Shown: piece after piece, positions 55,590 to 64,000 of the stretch
Numbering within the stretch: the stretch's first letter is position 1
How the letters are laid out: the number at the start of each line of letters is the position of its first letter
Assembly: GCF_018968705.1 (NCBI RefSeq)
Contig: NZ_CP076668.1
Location: 1,426,001 to 1,490,000, forward strand
Length of the DNA stretch: 64,000 nt
Source of the DNA: Pseudomonas lijiangensis
GTDB taxonomy: Bacteria; Pseudomonadota; Gammaproteobacteria; Pseudomonadales; Pseudomonadaceae
Direction of reading: 5' to 3'
The notes under the pieces: generated by a model
The model's input: the letters and a program-made list of their open reading frames with translations, nothing else
The model's database searches: none
Told to the model about the DNA's origin: nothing
Position numbers and translations under genes: made by a program

Positions 55590-56003
55590 ATGCTAATCAT
55601 CTCCAACAATGTTCACCTGCCGGATGCCGAGATCGAGTGGACAGCCATTCGTGCGCAAGGCGCGGGTGGGCAGAACGTCAACAAGGTGTCGAGTGCGGTG
55701 CATTTGCGTTTCGACATCAACGCTTCGTCGCTGCCGCCGTTCTACAAGGAGCGCTTGCTGGCCCTGCGCGACAGCCGCATTACCGGTGACGGGGTGATCG
55801 TGATCAAGGCGCAGCATTACCGTACCCAGGAACAGAACCGGGCTGATGCGTTGCTGCGTTTGAGCGAGTTGATCGTCAGCGCCACCAAGGTCGAAAAGAA
55901 GCGCCGTCCGACCAAGCCGACGCTGGGTTCCAAGACCCGGCGCCTGGATTCCAAGAGCAAGCGAGGCTCGATAAAGGCCGGGCGCGGCAAGGTGGATTTC
56001 TAA
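55590..56003 (+). CDS. arfB: Alternative ribosome-rescue factor ArfB (YaeJ)
   Basis: ArfB hydrolyses peptidyl-tRNA on ribosomes stalled at the end of broken messages. The 137-residue protein has the release-factor GGQ motif ([20 protein letters not shown] at residues 26-28) and a basic C-terminal tail ([35 protein letters not shown]) that occupies the empty mRNA channel. It overlaps the converging MFS gene by four bases at the stops. Confidence 0.95.
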   Translation: MLIISNNVHLPDAEIEWTAIRAQGAGGQNVNKVSSAVHLRFDINASSLPPFYKERLLALRDSRITGDGVIVIKAQHYRTQEQNRADALLRLSELIVSATKVEKKRRPTKPTLGSKTRRLDSKSKRGSIKAGRGKVDF

Positions 56004-57211
56004 GAGGCGTTGAGGTTTTTCTGTTCGCGCATCACCTGCGCCTGTTTATACAGATAGATGCTCAGGAGCAGCCCGCTCAGGGACGCCAGCGCAGCGAACA
56101 GGAAGATCGAGACAAAGCCGAATCCGGCTGCAATGGCGCCGGCCAGCGGGCCGGTAATCCCCAGAGACAGATCAACGAACAGCGAATAGGCACCAACCGC
56201 TGCGCCACGACTGGATGCCGGGACCAGATTCACGGCTTCTACCCCCAGCGCCGGAAATACCAGTGAGAACCCGAAACCGCTCAAGGCGGCGCCCGCCAGC
56301 GCAAGGCTTGGGTTGGGCGCGATCCAGAGCAGCAACAGGCCCAGGCTTTCCACCGACAGGCAGGCAATGGCCACGCGAAAGCCGCCCAGGCGATTGATGA
56401 GGTTGCCGAACAGCAGGCGCGCGATGATGAAGCAGGCGCCGAACAGACTCAGGCACAAGACCGCATCGGGCCAGTTATTGCTGGCGTAATACAGGGTGAT
56501 GAAAGTCGCGATGGTGCCGAACCCGATAGCGCCCAGCGCCAGGCCCATCCCGTGAGGGAAAACCAGCTTCAGTACGTGGGTAAACGCCATGCGTTCGCCC
56601 TGCACGATAGGGGCTGCCTGTTTTTTCAGGGTCAGCAACAGGCCGAACGAGGACAGGGCAATGATGCTGACGCCCATGGTCCACAGGCCCAGGGATTTGA
56701 CCAGCCATACACCCAGTGGAGCGCCAATCGCCAAGGCGCCATAGCTGGCGATGCCGTTCCAGGAAATGACCTTGGCGGTGTTGTGTGCGCCAACCCGGCC
56801 GATGCCCCAGCCAATGGAGCCGGAGCCCACAAGACTCTCCGCGCTGCCCAGCAGAATACGGCCGACAAACAGGCTGATCAGGCTCGCAACAGGCCAGTTG
56901 GGCATGCCGATGGGCAACAGCATGAAGACGCCACTGAGTCCGCATCCTGCCAGACCGTACTGCACGGCTTTCTTGCAGCCCAGGTTATCGATGATGCGCC
57001 CCGCCCAGGGCCTGCTGACCAGTGTCGCCAGATACTGCACGCTGATCACCAGCCCGGCGGTTATCGCGCCGAAGCCCAGATCGGTGTGGACATAGCCCGG
57101 CAGAACCGCGAGAGGGATACCAATGTTCAGGTAGCCGATAAACGTGAAAACCACGATTGAAGCGACCTGCAACGTCACCTTCAAAGGCGGTGTGTCTTGT
57201 ATCTGGGACAT
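56000..57211 (-). CDS. MFS transporter (YhhS-like)
   Basis: The 403-residue protein has about 12 membrane helices and the MFS signature segments ([34 protein letters not shown] between helices 2 and 3). Length and the [11 protein letters not shown] and [15 protein letters not shown] stretches resemble the YhhS group of sugar or metabolite exporters. Substrate unknown. It converges on arfB and lies upstream of nothing on its strand that suggests a pathway. Confidence 0.82.
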   Translation of the reverse strand: MSQIQDTPPLKVTLQVASIVVFTFIGYLNIGIPLAVLPGYVHTDLGFGAITAGLVISVQYLATLVSRPWAGRIIDNLGCKKAVQYGLAGCGLSGVFMLLPIGMPNWPVASLISLFVGRILLGSAESLVGSGSIGWGIGRVGAHNTAKVISWNGIASYGALAIGAPLGVWLVKSLGLWTMGVSIIALSSFGLLLTLKKQAAPIVQGERMAFTHVLKLVFPHGMGLALGAIGFGTIATFITLYYASNNWPDAVLCLSLFGACFIIARLLFGNLINRLGGFRVAIACLSVESLGLLLLWIAPNPSLALAGAALSGFGFSLVFPALGVEAVNLVPASSRGAAVGAYSLFVDLSLGITGPLAGAIAAGFGFVSIFLFAALASLSGLLLSIYLYKQAQVMREQKNLNAS

Positions 57212-57350
57212 GGGAGTAGCGGACCCTTCTGGCAGCGGGTTGGCGAAAGGTGCAGGTCAAACCCTTAGCAAGCTTTCGAAGTTGCCATGATAACGATCCA
57301 GCAAGCGATGCAGGGGATAAAAGCGAAATTTAAAGTGCAGGCGTAGACGT

Positions 57351-57530
57351 TCAGCCTTTGCTGGAGCCTACAAGCTGGGTGGTGATCAAGGCGGCCAGGG
57401 CGTTTTCCTGGGTACCGAAACGTGCGAGCAGGGCGCTCTGTTTCTCCGGGCTGAGGCGTTCCCAGATATCGATCATCTTTTCGGCTGCGCCAATGAGGGC
57501 TTTGGCCTGGTGTTCGGTGAAGTCGGTCAT
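57351..57530 (-). CDS. Small protein (59 aa), function unknown
   Basis: The frame starts MTDFTEHQAKALIGAAEKMI, continues DIWERLSPEKQSALLARFG and ends with LVGSSKG. It is a helical, neutral protein with no membrane segment or cysteine. Codon use is typical of neighbours, and the position between the MFS gene and phhBA looks conserved in Pseudomonas to my recollection. The ribosome binding site is weak (AAGCGGATTC). Possibly a cytosolic partner protein; function not readable. Confidence 0.6.
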   Translation of the reverse strand: MTDFTEHQAKALIGAAEKMIDIWERLSPEKQSALLARFGTQENALAALITTQLVGSSKG

Positions 57531-57611
57531 GAATCCGCTTTCTTGTGTTGGTTTTTCAGGCGTATCGAAACCTGGTCAGACCGGCTTCCATACGCCTGAA
57601 AACAGTTGCCT

Positions 57612-57755
57612 TCAGTCTTTGCGTCGGGCTTTTTGGCTGGTTTGAGCCAGCGATGCTGCTTTCATTGCGGCAGTTTGACCAAGCTCCTGTTGAGCCAGGG
57701 GAGACTGCTTTGGTTCCTGTTGACTTGGGAAGGGGAAGTTTGGAATTTCATGCAT
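57612..57755 (-). CDS. Small protein (47 aa), function unknown
   Basis: The frame starts MHEIPNFPFPSQQEPKQS, continues with a Gln/Ala-rich helix (LAQQELGQTAAMKAASLAQ) and ends TSQKARRKD. A GAGG ribosome binding site lies seven bases before the ATG (GTGAGGCGACGACG). Codon use is coding-like. The N-terminal proline-rich stretch and basic tail suggest a disordered peptide. Another small protein lies 81 bp downstream, and phhB upstream by 170 bp. Confidence 0.55.
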   Translation of the reverse strand: MHEIPNFPFPSQQEPKQSPLAQQELGQTAAMKAASLAQTSQKARRKD

Positions 57756-57925
57756 CGTCGTCGCCTCACAAGGGTTTGCAGATTGAACCGTGCTTTAAAA
57801 AGCTTCTGCAGGATACAACACTGAAAATGACAAACCGGATATTTTTTTCAATCCGTTCGTCCTTTGGTGAAACAAAAAACGATTTTCAGTGTCCCGTGCG
57901 AGGCGCTTCGATGCTGGAAAAACCC

Positions 57926-58282
57926 TTACTTGCGGCCCTCGGCGTCCTGCGCCACCTGATCGGTACGGGCAGCCATGATGAAGTCGTTGCGATGCAGCCC
58001 CTTGATCGAATGGCTCCACCAGGTCACGGTCACCTTGCCCCATTCGGTCAGCAGCCCCGGGTGATGACCTTCGGCTTCGGCAATGGCACCCACCGCATTG
58101 GTGAAAGCCAGGGCGAATCTGAAATTCTTGAAGAGATAGACCTTTTCCAGCTGCATCACGCTGTCGCGTACTTCTATGTTCCAGTCGGGGATCTGTTTGA
58201 TCAGCTCGGCCAGTTCGGCTTCGCTGACCTGCGGAGCATCAGCTCGGCAGGCTTCGCAATGGGCTTGGTTGAGAGATGACAT
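57926..58282 (-). CDS. phhB: Pterin-4-alpha-carbinolamine dehydratase PhhB
   Basis: PhhB regenerates the pterin cofactor used by phenylalanine hydroxylase. The 118-residue protein has the family's [35 protein letters not shown] with the catalytic histidines and the N-terminal [11 protein letters not shown]. It begins 14 bp downstream of the phhA stop on the same strand, forming the phhAB operon. Confidence 0.95.
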   Translation of the reverse strand: MSSLNQAHCEACRADAPQVSEAELAELIKQIPDWNIEVRDSVMQLEKVYLFKNFRFALAFTNAVGAIAEAEGHHPGLLTEWGKVTVTWWSHSIKGLHRNDFIMAARTDQVAQDAEGRK

Positions 58283-58296
58283 GCCAGGACTCCTGT

Positions 58297-59100
58297 TCAG
58301 GCCGCATGGTTTCGGGTGGGCGGCCGTGGTTCGAATTTGGGTGAATGCAGGCCCAGCTGCGTGGCCTGGTGAACCAGTCCCATGATGTCTTCATGGGCAA
58401 GTTCGAACAGGCGCTTGAGCTCGGGCAATACGAAATACACGGGTTGCAGGATGTCGATGCGATAAGGCGTACGCATCGCTTCCAGTGGATCGAAAACCTG
58501 ATGTTCCGGCGCCGTGGATAAACTGTAAACCGCCTCTTTGGGCGAAGAGAGAATGCCGCCACCATAGATCCTGCGACCCTGGGCGGTATCCACCAGACCG
58601 AACTCGATGGTCATCCAGTAGAGTCGCGCCAGATAGACGCGCTGCTCCTTGCTCGCACTCAGGCCCAGCTTGCCGTAGGTGTGGGTGAATTCGGCGAACC
58701 AGGGATTGGTCAGTAGCGGGCAGTGGCCGAATATCTCGTGGAAGATGTCGGGTTCCTGCAGGTAGTCGAGTTCTTCCGGGGTGCGGATGAAGGTTGCCAC
58801 CGGAAAGCGTTTGCTGGCCAGCAGCTCGAAGAAAGTCTGGAAGGGAATCAATGCCGGAACCCGCTCGACCTGCCAGCCGGTGGTGGCGCCCAGCACCTTG
58901 TTGATCTCGCCCAGTTGCGGAATGCGATCGTGGGGCAGGTTCAACTGTGCGATACCGTCCAGATATTCCTGGCAGGCACGGTTCTCGATCACCTTCATCT
59001 GACGGGTGATCAGGGTGTTCCAGACTGCGTGTTCGGCAGGTGGATAATCGATGAAGCCTTTGTCGTCGGGTTCACGGGCCACGTATTGCGTCTGGCTCAT
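58297..59100 (-). CDS. phhA: Phenylalanine-4-hydroxylase PhhA
   Basis: PhhA hydroxylates phenylalanine to tyrosine with tetrahydrobiopterin-type cofactor and iron. The 267-residue protein has the iron ligands in [10 protein letters not shown] (His) and the downstream Glu in [10 protein letters not shown], plus [29 protein letters not shown]. It matches P. aeruginosa PhhA throughout. It forms an operon with phhB. The TyrR-type activator PhhR is not in this window. The divergent gene is acsA, 212 bp away. Confidence 0.96.
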   Translation of the reverse strand: MSQTQYVAREPDDKGFIDYPPAEHAVWNTLITRQMKVIENRACQEYLDGIAQLNLPHDRIPQLGEINKVLGATTGWQVERVPALIPFQTFFELLASKRFPVATFIRTPEELDYLQEPDIFHEIFGHCPLLTNPWFAEFTHTYGKLGLSASKEQRVYLARLYWMTIEFGLVDTAQGRRIYGGGILSSPKEAVYSLSTAPEHQVFDPLEAMRTPYRIDILQPVYFVLPELKRLFELAHEDIMGLVHQATQLGLHSPKFEPRPPTRNHAA

Positions 59101-59312
59101 GCTGACCTCCCAGGGGAGTTATTGTTTTTTTACAGGGTAGCCTGATTGCCTTGGCGGCGACACCGGGTTATCAGCCTTTTCTTTGGCGTGTCCCCCTTGC
59201 GTAGGGGAGTGTGAAAGAGTAAAGCGGTAAGACCATCGTCGAATGGCCCCACAAGATATGGCGGGATACAACAGAGTCATAAAACAACAACTATTCCACC
59301 GAGGTATCCAAG

Positions 59313-61268
<1,956 letters not shown>

Positions 61269-61283
61269 TCCTTTGATTCACCG

Positions 61284-61312
61284 AAACGCCCCGTCCGGTA
61301 CGGGGCGTTTTC
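61284..61312 (+). terminator. Terminator after acsA
   Basis: AACGCCCCGT and ACGGGGCGTT arms around CCGGT, then TTTTC. Confidence 0.85.
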
Positions 61313-61824
61313 ATGTCTGCTTTCTGAAAAGTGACCGTGCGCTCTCTGGAGGCTGGCGCGCACCCTTTTGAAAAGGGATATATATCGATGTGTTACCCGA
61401 TCACCCAGGCTGTGTTAGGGCATGCTTCTTTGTGGGACGAGATGATGGGCATTTGTAGGATTTCGGTGCATTTCTCAGCGCTTTGTCAGTCGTATGTGAT
61501 GCTGGACTTGCCGTATCAGAAGGCTTTGCCAATAATGGGCGCGCTTTTTGCTGCATCAACTGCTTTTCTTGATTTTTCAAGATCATGAAGTTTTTGCCAA
61601 GTCAATGGGTTGGTGCGGTTTTCTCGATGCATCTGTAACTAGTTGTCGCATTGAAGAAATATCGACTTCGTACCTGCCGCTAAAATGCCCCTCACTTGTC
61701 AGGGGTCCTCTGACCGGAATTTCGGTATCAGTTGTCTGGCGTCGCTCTCTCCGGATTGTTCTTTCGCATCTTGGGCTACCGCTCACTTTGCCATTTGTCG
61801 TGTTTCATCGATGGAGTCCTGTAA
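61313..61824. other. Stretch between acsA and aotJ
   Basis: About 510 bp. Frames on both strands up to 85 codons are present but lack coding character and good starts. It presumably holds the aot operon promoter and a long leader; no operator or RNA structure could be assigned with confidence. Confidence 0.45.
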
Positions 61825-62601
61825 ATGAAAAAGCTCATGCTTCTTGGCGCGCTGGCGTTGTCTGTGCTTGCCCAGCCGGTTTTCGCCGATGAAAAACCGC
61901 TCAAGATCGGTATCGAAGCCGCTTACCCTCCGTTCGCCTCCAAGGCACCGGATGGCAGCATCGTGGGTTTCGACTACGACATCGGTAATGCACTTTGTGA
62001 AGAAATGAAGGTCAAGTGCACCTGGGTCGAGCAGGAATTCGATGGCCTGATCCCGGCGCTCAAGGTACGCAAGATCGACGCGATCCTGTCTTCGATGTCC
62101 ATTACGGATGATCGCAAGAAGTCCGTGGACTTCACCGGCAAATACTACAATTCCCCGGCTCGTCTGGTGATGAAGGACGGCACGAAAGTCAGCGACAGCC
62201 TCGCTGAACTCAAGGGCAAGAAGGTCGGTGTGCAGCGTGGTTCGATCCACGAGCGCTTCGCTCGCGAAGTCCTGGCACCGCTGGGTGCAGAGGTCACGCC
62301 TTACGGTTCCCAGAACGAAATCTATCTGGATATCACCGCAGGTCGCCTGGATGGCACCGTGGCTGATGCCACCCTGTTGCAGGACGGCTTCCTGAAAACC
62401 GACGCCGGCAAGGGCTATGCTTTCACCGGTCCTTCGTTCACCGATCCGAAATACTTCGGTGAAGGCATCGGTATCGCTGTTCGCAAGGGTGACAAGGCCA
62501 ATCTGGACCGTCTCAATGCCGCCATCGCCGCGATTCGTGCCAACGGCAAGTACAAGGCAATCCAGGACAAGTACTTCGATTTCGATATCTACGGCAAGTA
62601 A
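61825..62601 (+). CDS. aotJ: ABC transporter periplasmic binding protein (arginine/ornithine), AotJ
   Basis: The 258-residue protein has a signal peptide ([21 protein letters not shown]) and the type II periplasmic binding fold: [53 protein letters not shown], and [12 protein letters not shown]. It belongs to the HisJ/ArgT group, binding basic amino acids. The gene order acsA-aotJ-aotQ-aotM is that of P. aeruginosa, where the operon transports arginine and ornithine under ArgR. Specificity here is inferred from that order. Confidence 0.9.
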   Translation: MKKLMLLGALALSVLAQPVFADEKPLKIGIEAAYPPFASKAPDGSIVGFDYDIGNALCEEMKVKCTWVEQEFDGLIPALKVRKIDAILSSMSITDDRKKSVDFTGKYYNSPARLVMKDGTKVSDSLAELKGKKVGVQRGSIHERFAREVLAPLGAEVTPYGSQNEIYLDITAGRLDGTVADATLLQDGFLKTDAGKGYAFTGPSFTDPKYFGEGIGIAVRKGDKANLDRLNAAIAAIRANGKYKAIQDKYFDFDIYGK

Positions 62602-62620
62602 CGTCAGGTTCCTGATCTGG

Positions 62621-62658
62621 ATGGCGCAAACAGGGCAGCCTGGATTGCGCCATTTTTT
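62621..62658 (+). terminator. Hairpin with T run between aotJ and aotQ
   Basis: Arms ATGGCGCAA and TTGCGCCAT (62621-62629, 62645-62653) with an internal CAGG/CCTG stem, followed by TTTTTT. It looks like an intrinsic terminator within the operon, 28 bp before aotQ, and would let the binding protein be made in excess of the permeases. Confidence 0.75.
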
Positions 62659-62685
62659 ATACCCACGCTTGAGGACCGCACAAAC

Positions 62686-63375
62686 ATGTTGAAAGGCTAC
62701 GGGGCTGTAATCCTCGAAGGTGCCGGGCTGACCTTGCAGTTGGCTCTGTCATCGATGGCCCTGGCGATCATTCTCGGTCTGATTGGTGTGGCGTTGCGTC
62801 TGTCGCCGCTGCGCTGGCTGGCGTGGCTGGGCGATCTGTACTGCACGGTGGTTCGCGGTATTCCCGATCTGGTGCTGATTCTGCTGATCTTCTACGGCGG
62901 GCAGGACCTGATCAACCGTGTCGCGCCCTTGCTGGGCTTCGATGACTACATCGACCTCAACCCGTTGCTGGCCGGTATCGGCACGCTGGGGTTCATTTTC
63001 GGTGCCTACCTTTCCGAAACCTTTCGCGGTGCCTTCATGGGCATTCCGAAAGGGCAGGCCGAGGCTGGCATGGCCTACGGCATGAGCCGCCTGAAGGTGT
63101 TTTTCCGGATACTGGTGCCGCAGATGATTCGCCTCGCGATCCCCGGTTTCACCAATAACTGGCTGGTACTCACCAAGGCGACCGCGCTTATTTCCGTGGT
63201 CGGTCTGCAAGACATGATGTTCAAGGCCAAGCAGGCGGCAGATGCCACCCGCGAACCCTTCACCTTTTTCCTGGCGGTTGCTGCGATGTATCTGGTGATT
63301 ACCAGTGTCTCGCTGCTCGCCTTGCGTTATCTGGAAAAACGCTACTCCGTGGGCGTAAAGGCGGCTGACCTATGA
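62686..63375 (+). CDS. aotQ: ABC transporter permease AotQ
   Basis: The 229-residue inner-membrane permease has about five helices and the EAA loop (AEAGMAYGMSRLKVFFRILVPQMIRLAIPG, residues about 125-155) that docks on the ATPase. It belongs to the HisQ family for polar amino acids. It overlaps aotM by four bases (ATGA). A terminator-like hairpin separates it from aotJ. Confidence 0.92.
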   Translation: MLKGYGAVILEGAGLTLQLALSSMALAIILGLIGVALRLSPLRWLAWLGDLYCTVVRGIPDLVLILLIFYGGQDLINRVAPLLGFDDYIDLNPLLAGIGTLGFIFGAYLSETFRGAFMGIPKGQAEAGMAYGMSRLKVFFRILVPQMIRLAIPGFTNNWLVLTKATALISVVGLQDMMFKAKQAADATREPFTFFLAVAAMYLVITSVSLLALRYLEKRYSVGVKAADL

Positions 63376-64000
63376 TTTTCGACTACAACGTCGTCTGGGA
63401 AAGCCTGCCGCTGTACTTTGGCGGCTTGCTGGTGACCTTGAAACTGCTCGGTATTTCCCTGGCATTCGGCCTGCTGGCGGCATTGCCCCTGGGCCTGATG
63501 CGGGTCTCGAAACGCCGCTGGGTCAACTTCCCTGCCTGGCTGTACACCTACGTGATTCGCGGCACGCCGATGCTGGTGCAACTGTTCCTGATCTACTACG
63601 GGCTGGCACAGTTTGAAGCGGTGCGCGAGAGTGCTCTCTGGCCATTGCTGTCCAGTGCCAGCTTCTGCGCCTGTCTGGCATTTGCCATCAATACCAGCGC
63701 CTATACGGCCGAGATCATTGCCGGCAGTCTCAAGGCAACACCGGCTGGTGAAATCGAAGCAGCCAGGGCCATGGGCATGTCGCCGCTCAAGATGTATCGC
63801 CGCATTCTGCTGCCTTCCGCGCTGCGTCGTGCGCTGCCGCAATACAGCAATGAAGTCATCATGATGCTGCAGACCACCAGTCTGGCGTCCATCGTGACCC
63901 TTATCGACATTACCGGTGCTGCCCGCACGGTCAATGCTCAGTACTACCTGCCTTTCGAGGCTTATATAACCGCAGGCGTTTTCTATTTGTGCCTGACATT
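63372..64000 (+). CDS. aotM: ABC transporter permease AotM (partial, cut by window end)
   Basis: The frame starts MIFDYNVVWESLPLYFGG and is open to the window edge (about 209 residues). It is a HisM-type permease with GGLLVTLKLLGISLAFGLLAA, YVIRGTPMLVQLFLIYYG and the EAA loop EIEAARAMGMSPLKMYRRILLPSALRRALP. It pairs with AotQ as a heterodimeric membrane channel. The ATPase gene (aotP) should lie just beyond. Confidence 0.9.
   Translation, partial: MIFDYNVVWESLPLYFGGLLVTLKLLGISLAFGLLAALPLGLMRVSKRRWVNFPAWLYTYVIRGTPMLVQLFLIYYGLAQFEAVRESALWPLLSSASFCACLAFAINTSAYTAEIIAGSLKATPAGEIEAARAMGMSPLKMYRRILLPSALRRALPQYSNEVIMMLQTTSLASIVTLIDITGAARTVNAQYYLPFEAYITAGVFYLCLT

Noticed and set aside
59172..59191. 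Sigma54-like sequence TGGCGTG...TTGC in the phhA/acsA divergent region
   Set aside because: The GG and GC dinucleotides are 12 bases apart rather than the required 10, so it does not fit a -24/-12 promoter.
61331..61588. 85-codon plus-strand frame between acsA and aotJ
   Set aside because: Irregular composition, no homology I recognise and no ribosome binding site; treated as non-coding leader.

Overview
The window is chromosomal DNA of a fluorescent Pseudomonas, most likely of the P. syringae group or a close relative. The protein sequences (RecA, AspS, Pal, Tol proteins, MutS) are Pseudomonas-type, and the local gene orders mutS/cinA/recA/recX, finR/fpr, dps/aspS/yebC/ruvCAB/tol-pal/queEC and phhAB/acsA/aot are those known from pseudomonads. 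GC content is fairly high, and two classes of Pseudomonas REP doublets are present. Most of the window is core genome; I see no prophage, insertion sequence, CRISPR array or secretion cluster.

Layout. 0.1-5.3 kb: mismatch repair (mutS), a 42-residue small protein, a CinA-type deamidase, a LexA box, recA and recX. 5.3-11.1 kb: LOG-family protein, a PA3611-like secreted protein, a DTW-type tRNA modifying enzyme, the response regulator ErdR, dgkA, and the divergent pair finR/fpr. 11.1-15.1 kb: RNA and ribosome modification genes (trmO, a pseudouridine-synthase-like protein, rimO) with a DUF1456 protein and a GNAT enzyme. 15.2-15.9 kb: a small module with an orphan antitoxin-like HTH gene and a REP doublet, bracketed by a 29-bp direct repeat. 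16-22 kb: kup, then mprF-virJ (aminoacyl-phosphatidylglycerol synthesis and probable hydrolysis). 22.3-22.7 kb: two identical initiator tRNA genes, each with its own promoter and terminator. 22.9-31.4 kb: dinB, a lipoprotein, proS, an OprD-type porin, a 0.9-kb stretch without a gene, a HIT protein with slyX, a membrane protein with a cold-shock domain, and dps.

31.7-44.6 kb: RHH protein, aspS, yebC, ruvCAB, the complete ybgC-tolQRAB-pal-cpoB operon, queE, queC and tRNA-Lys. 44.7-57.2 kb is the more accessory part: a 9 x 7-bp tandem repeat, DUF4142 and DUF1264 proteins, a FadL-type channel, a three-gene signalling locus with two paralogous hybrid histidine kinases around one LuxR-type regulator, a second REP doublet, two related LysR regulators flanking an orphan xdhC, arfB and an MFS carrier. 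57.3-64 kb: two very small genes, phhB-phhA, acsA and the start of the arginine/ornithine ABC transporter operon aotJQM, cut by the window end.

The strongest leads for something undescribed are the two-kinase locus at 47.9-52.0 kb, the pseudouridine-synthase homologue without its catalytic Asp at 12.4-13.1 kb, and the repeat-bracketed HTH module at 15.2-15.9 kb. None is demonstrated to be a new system from sequence alone.
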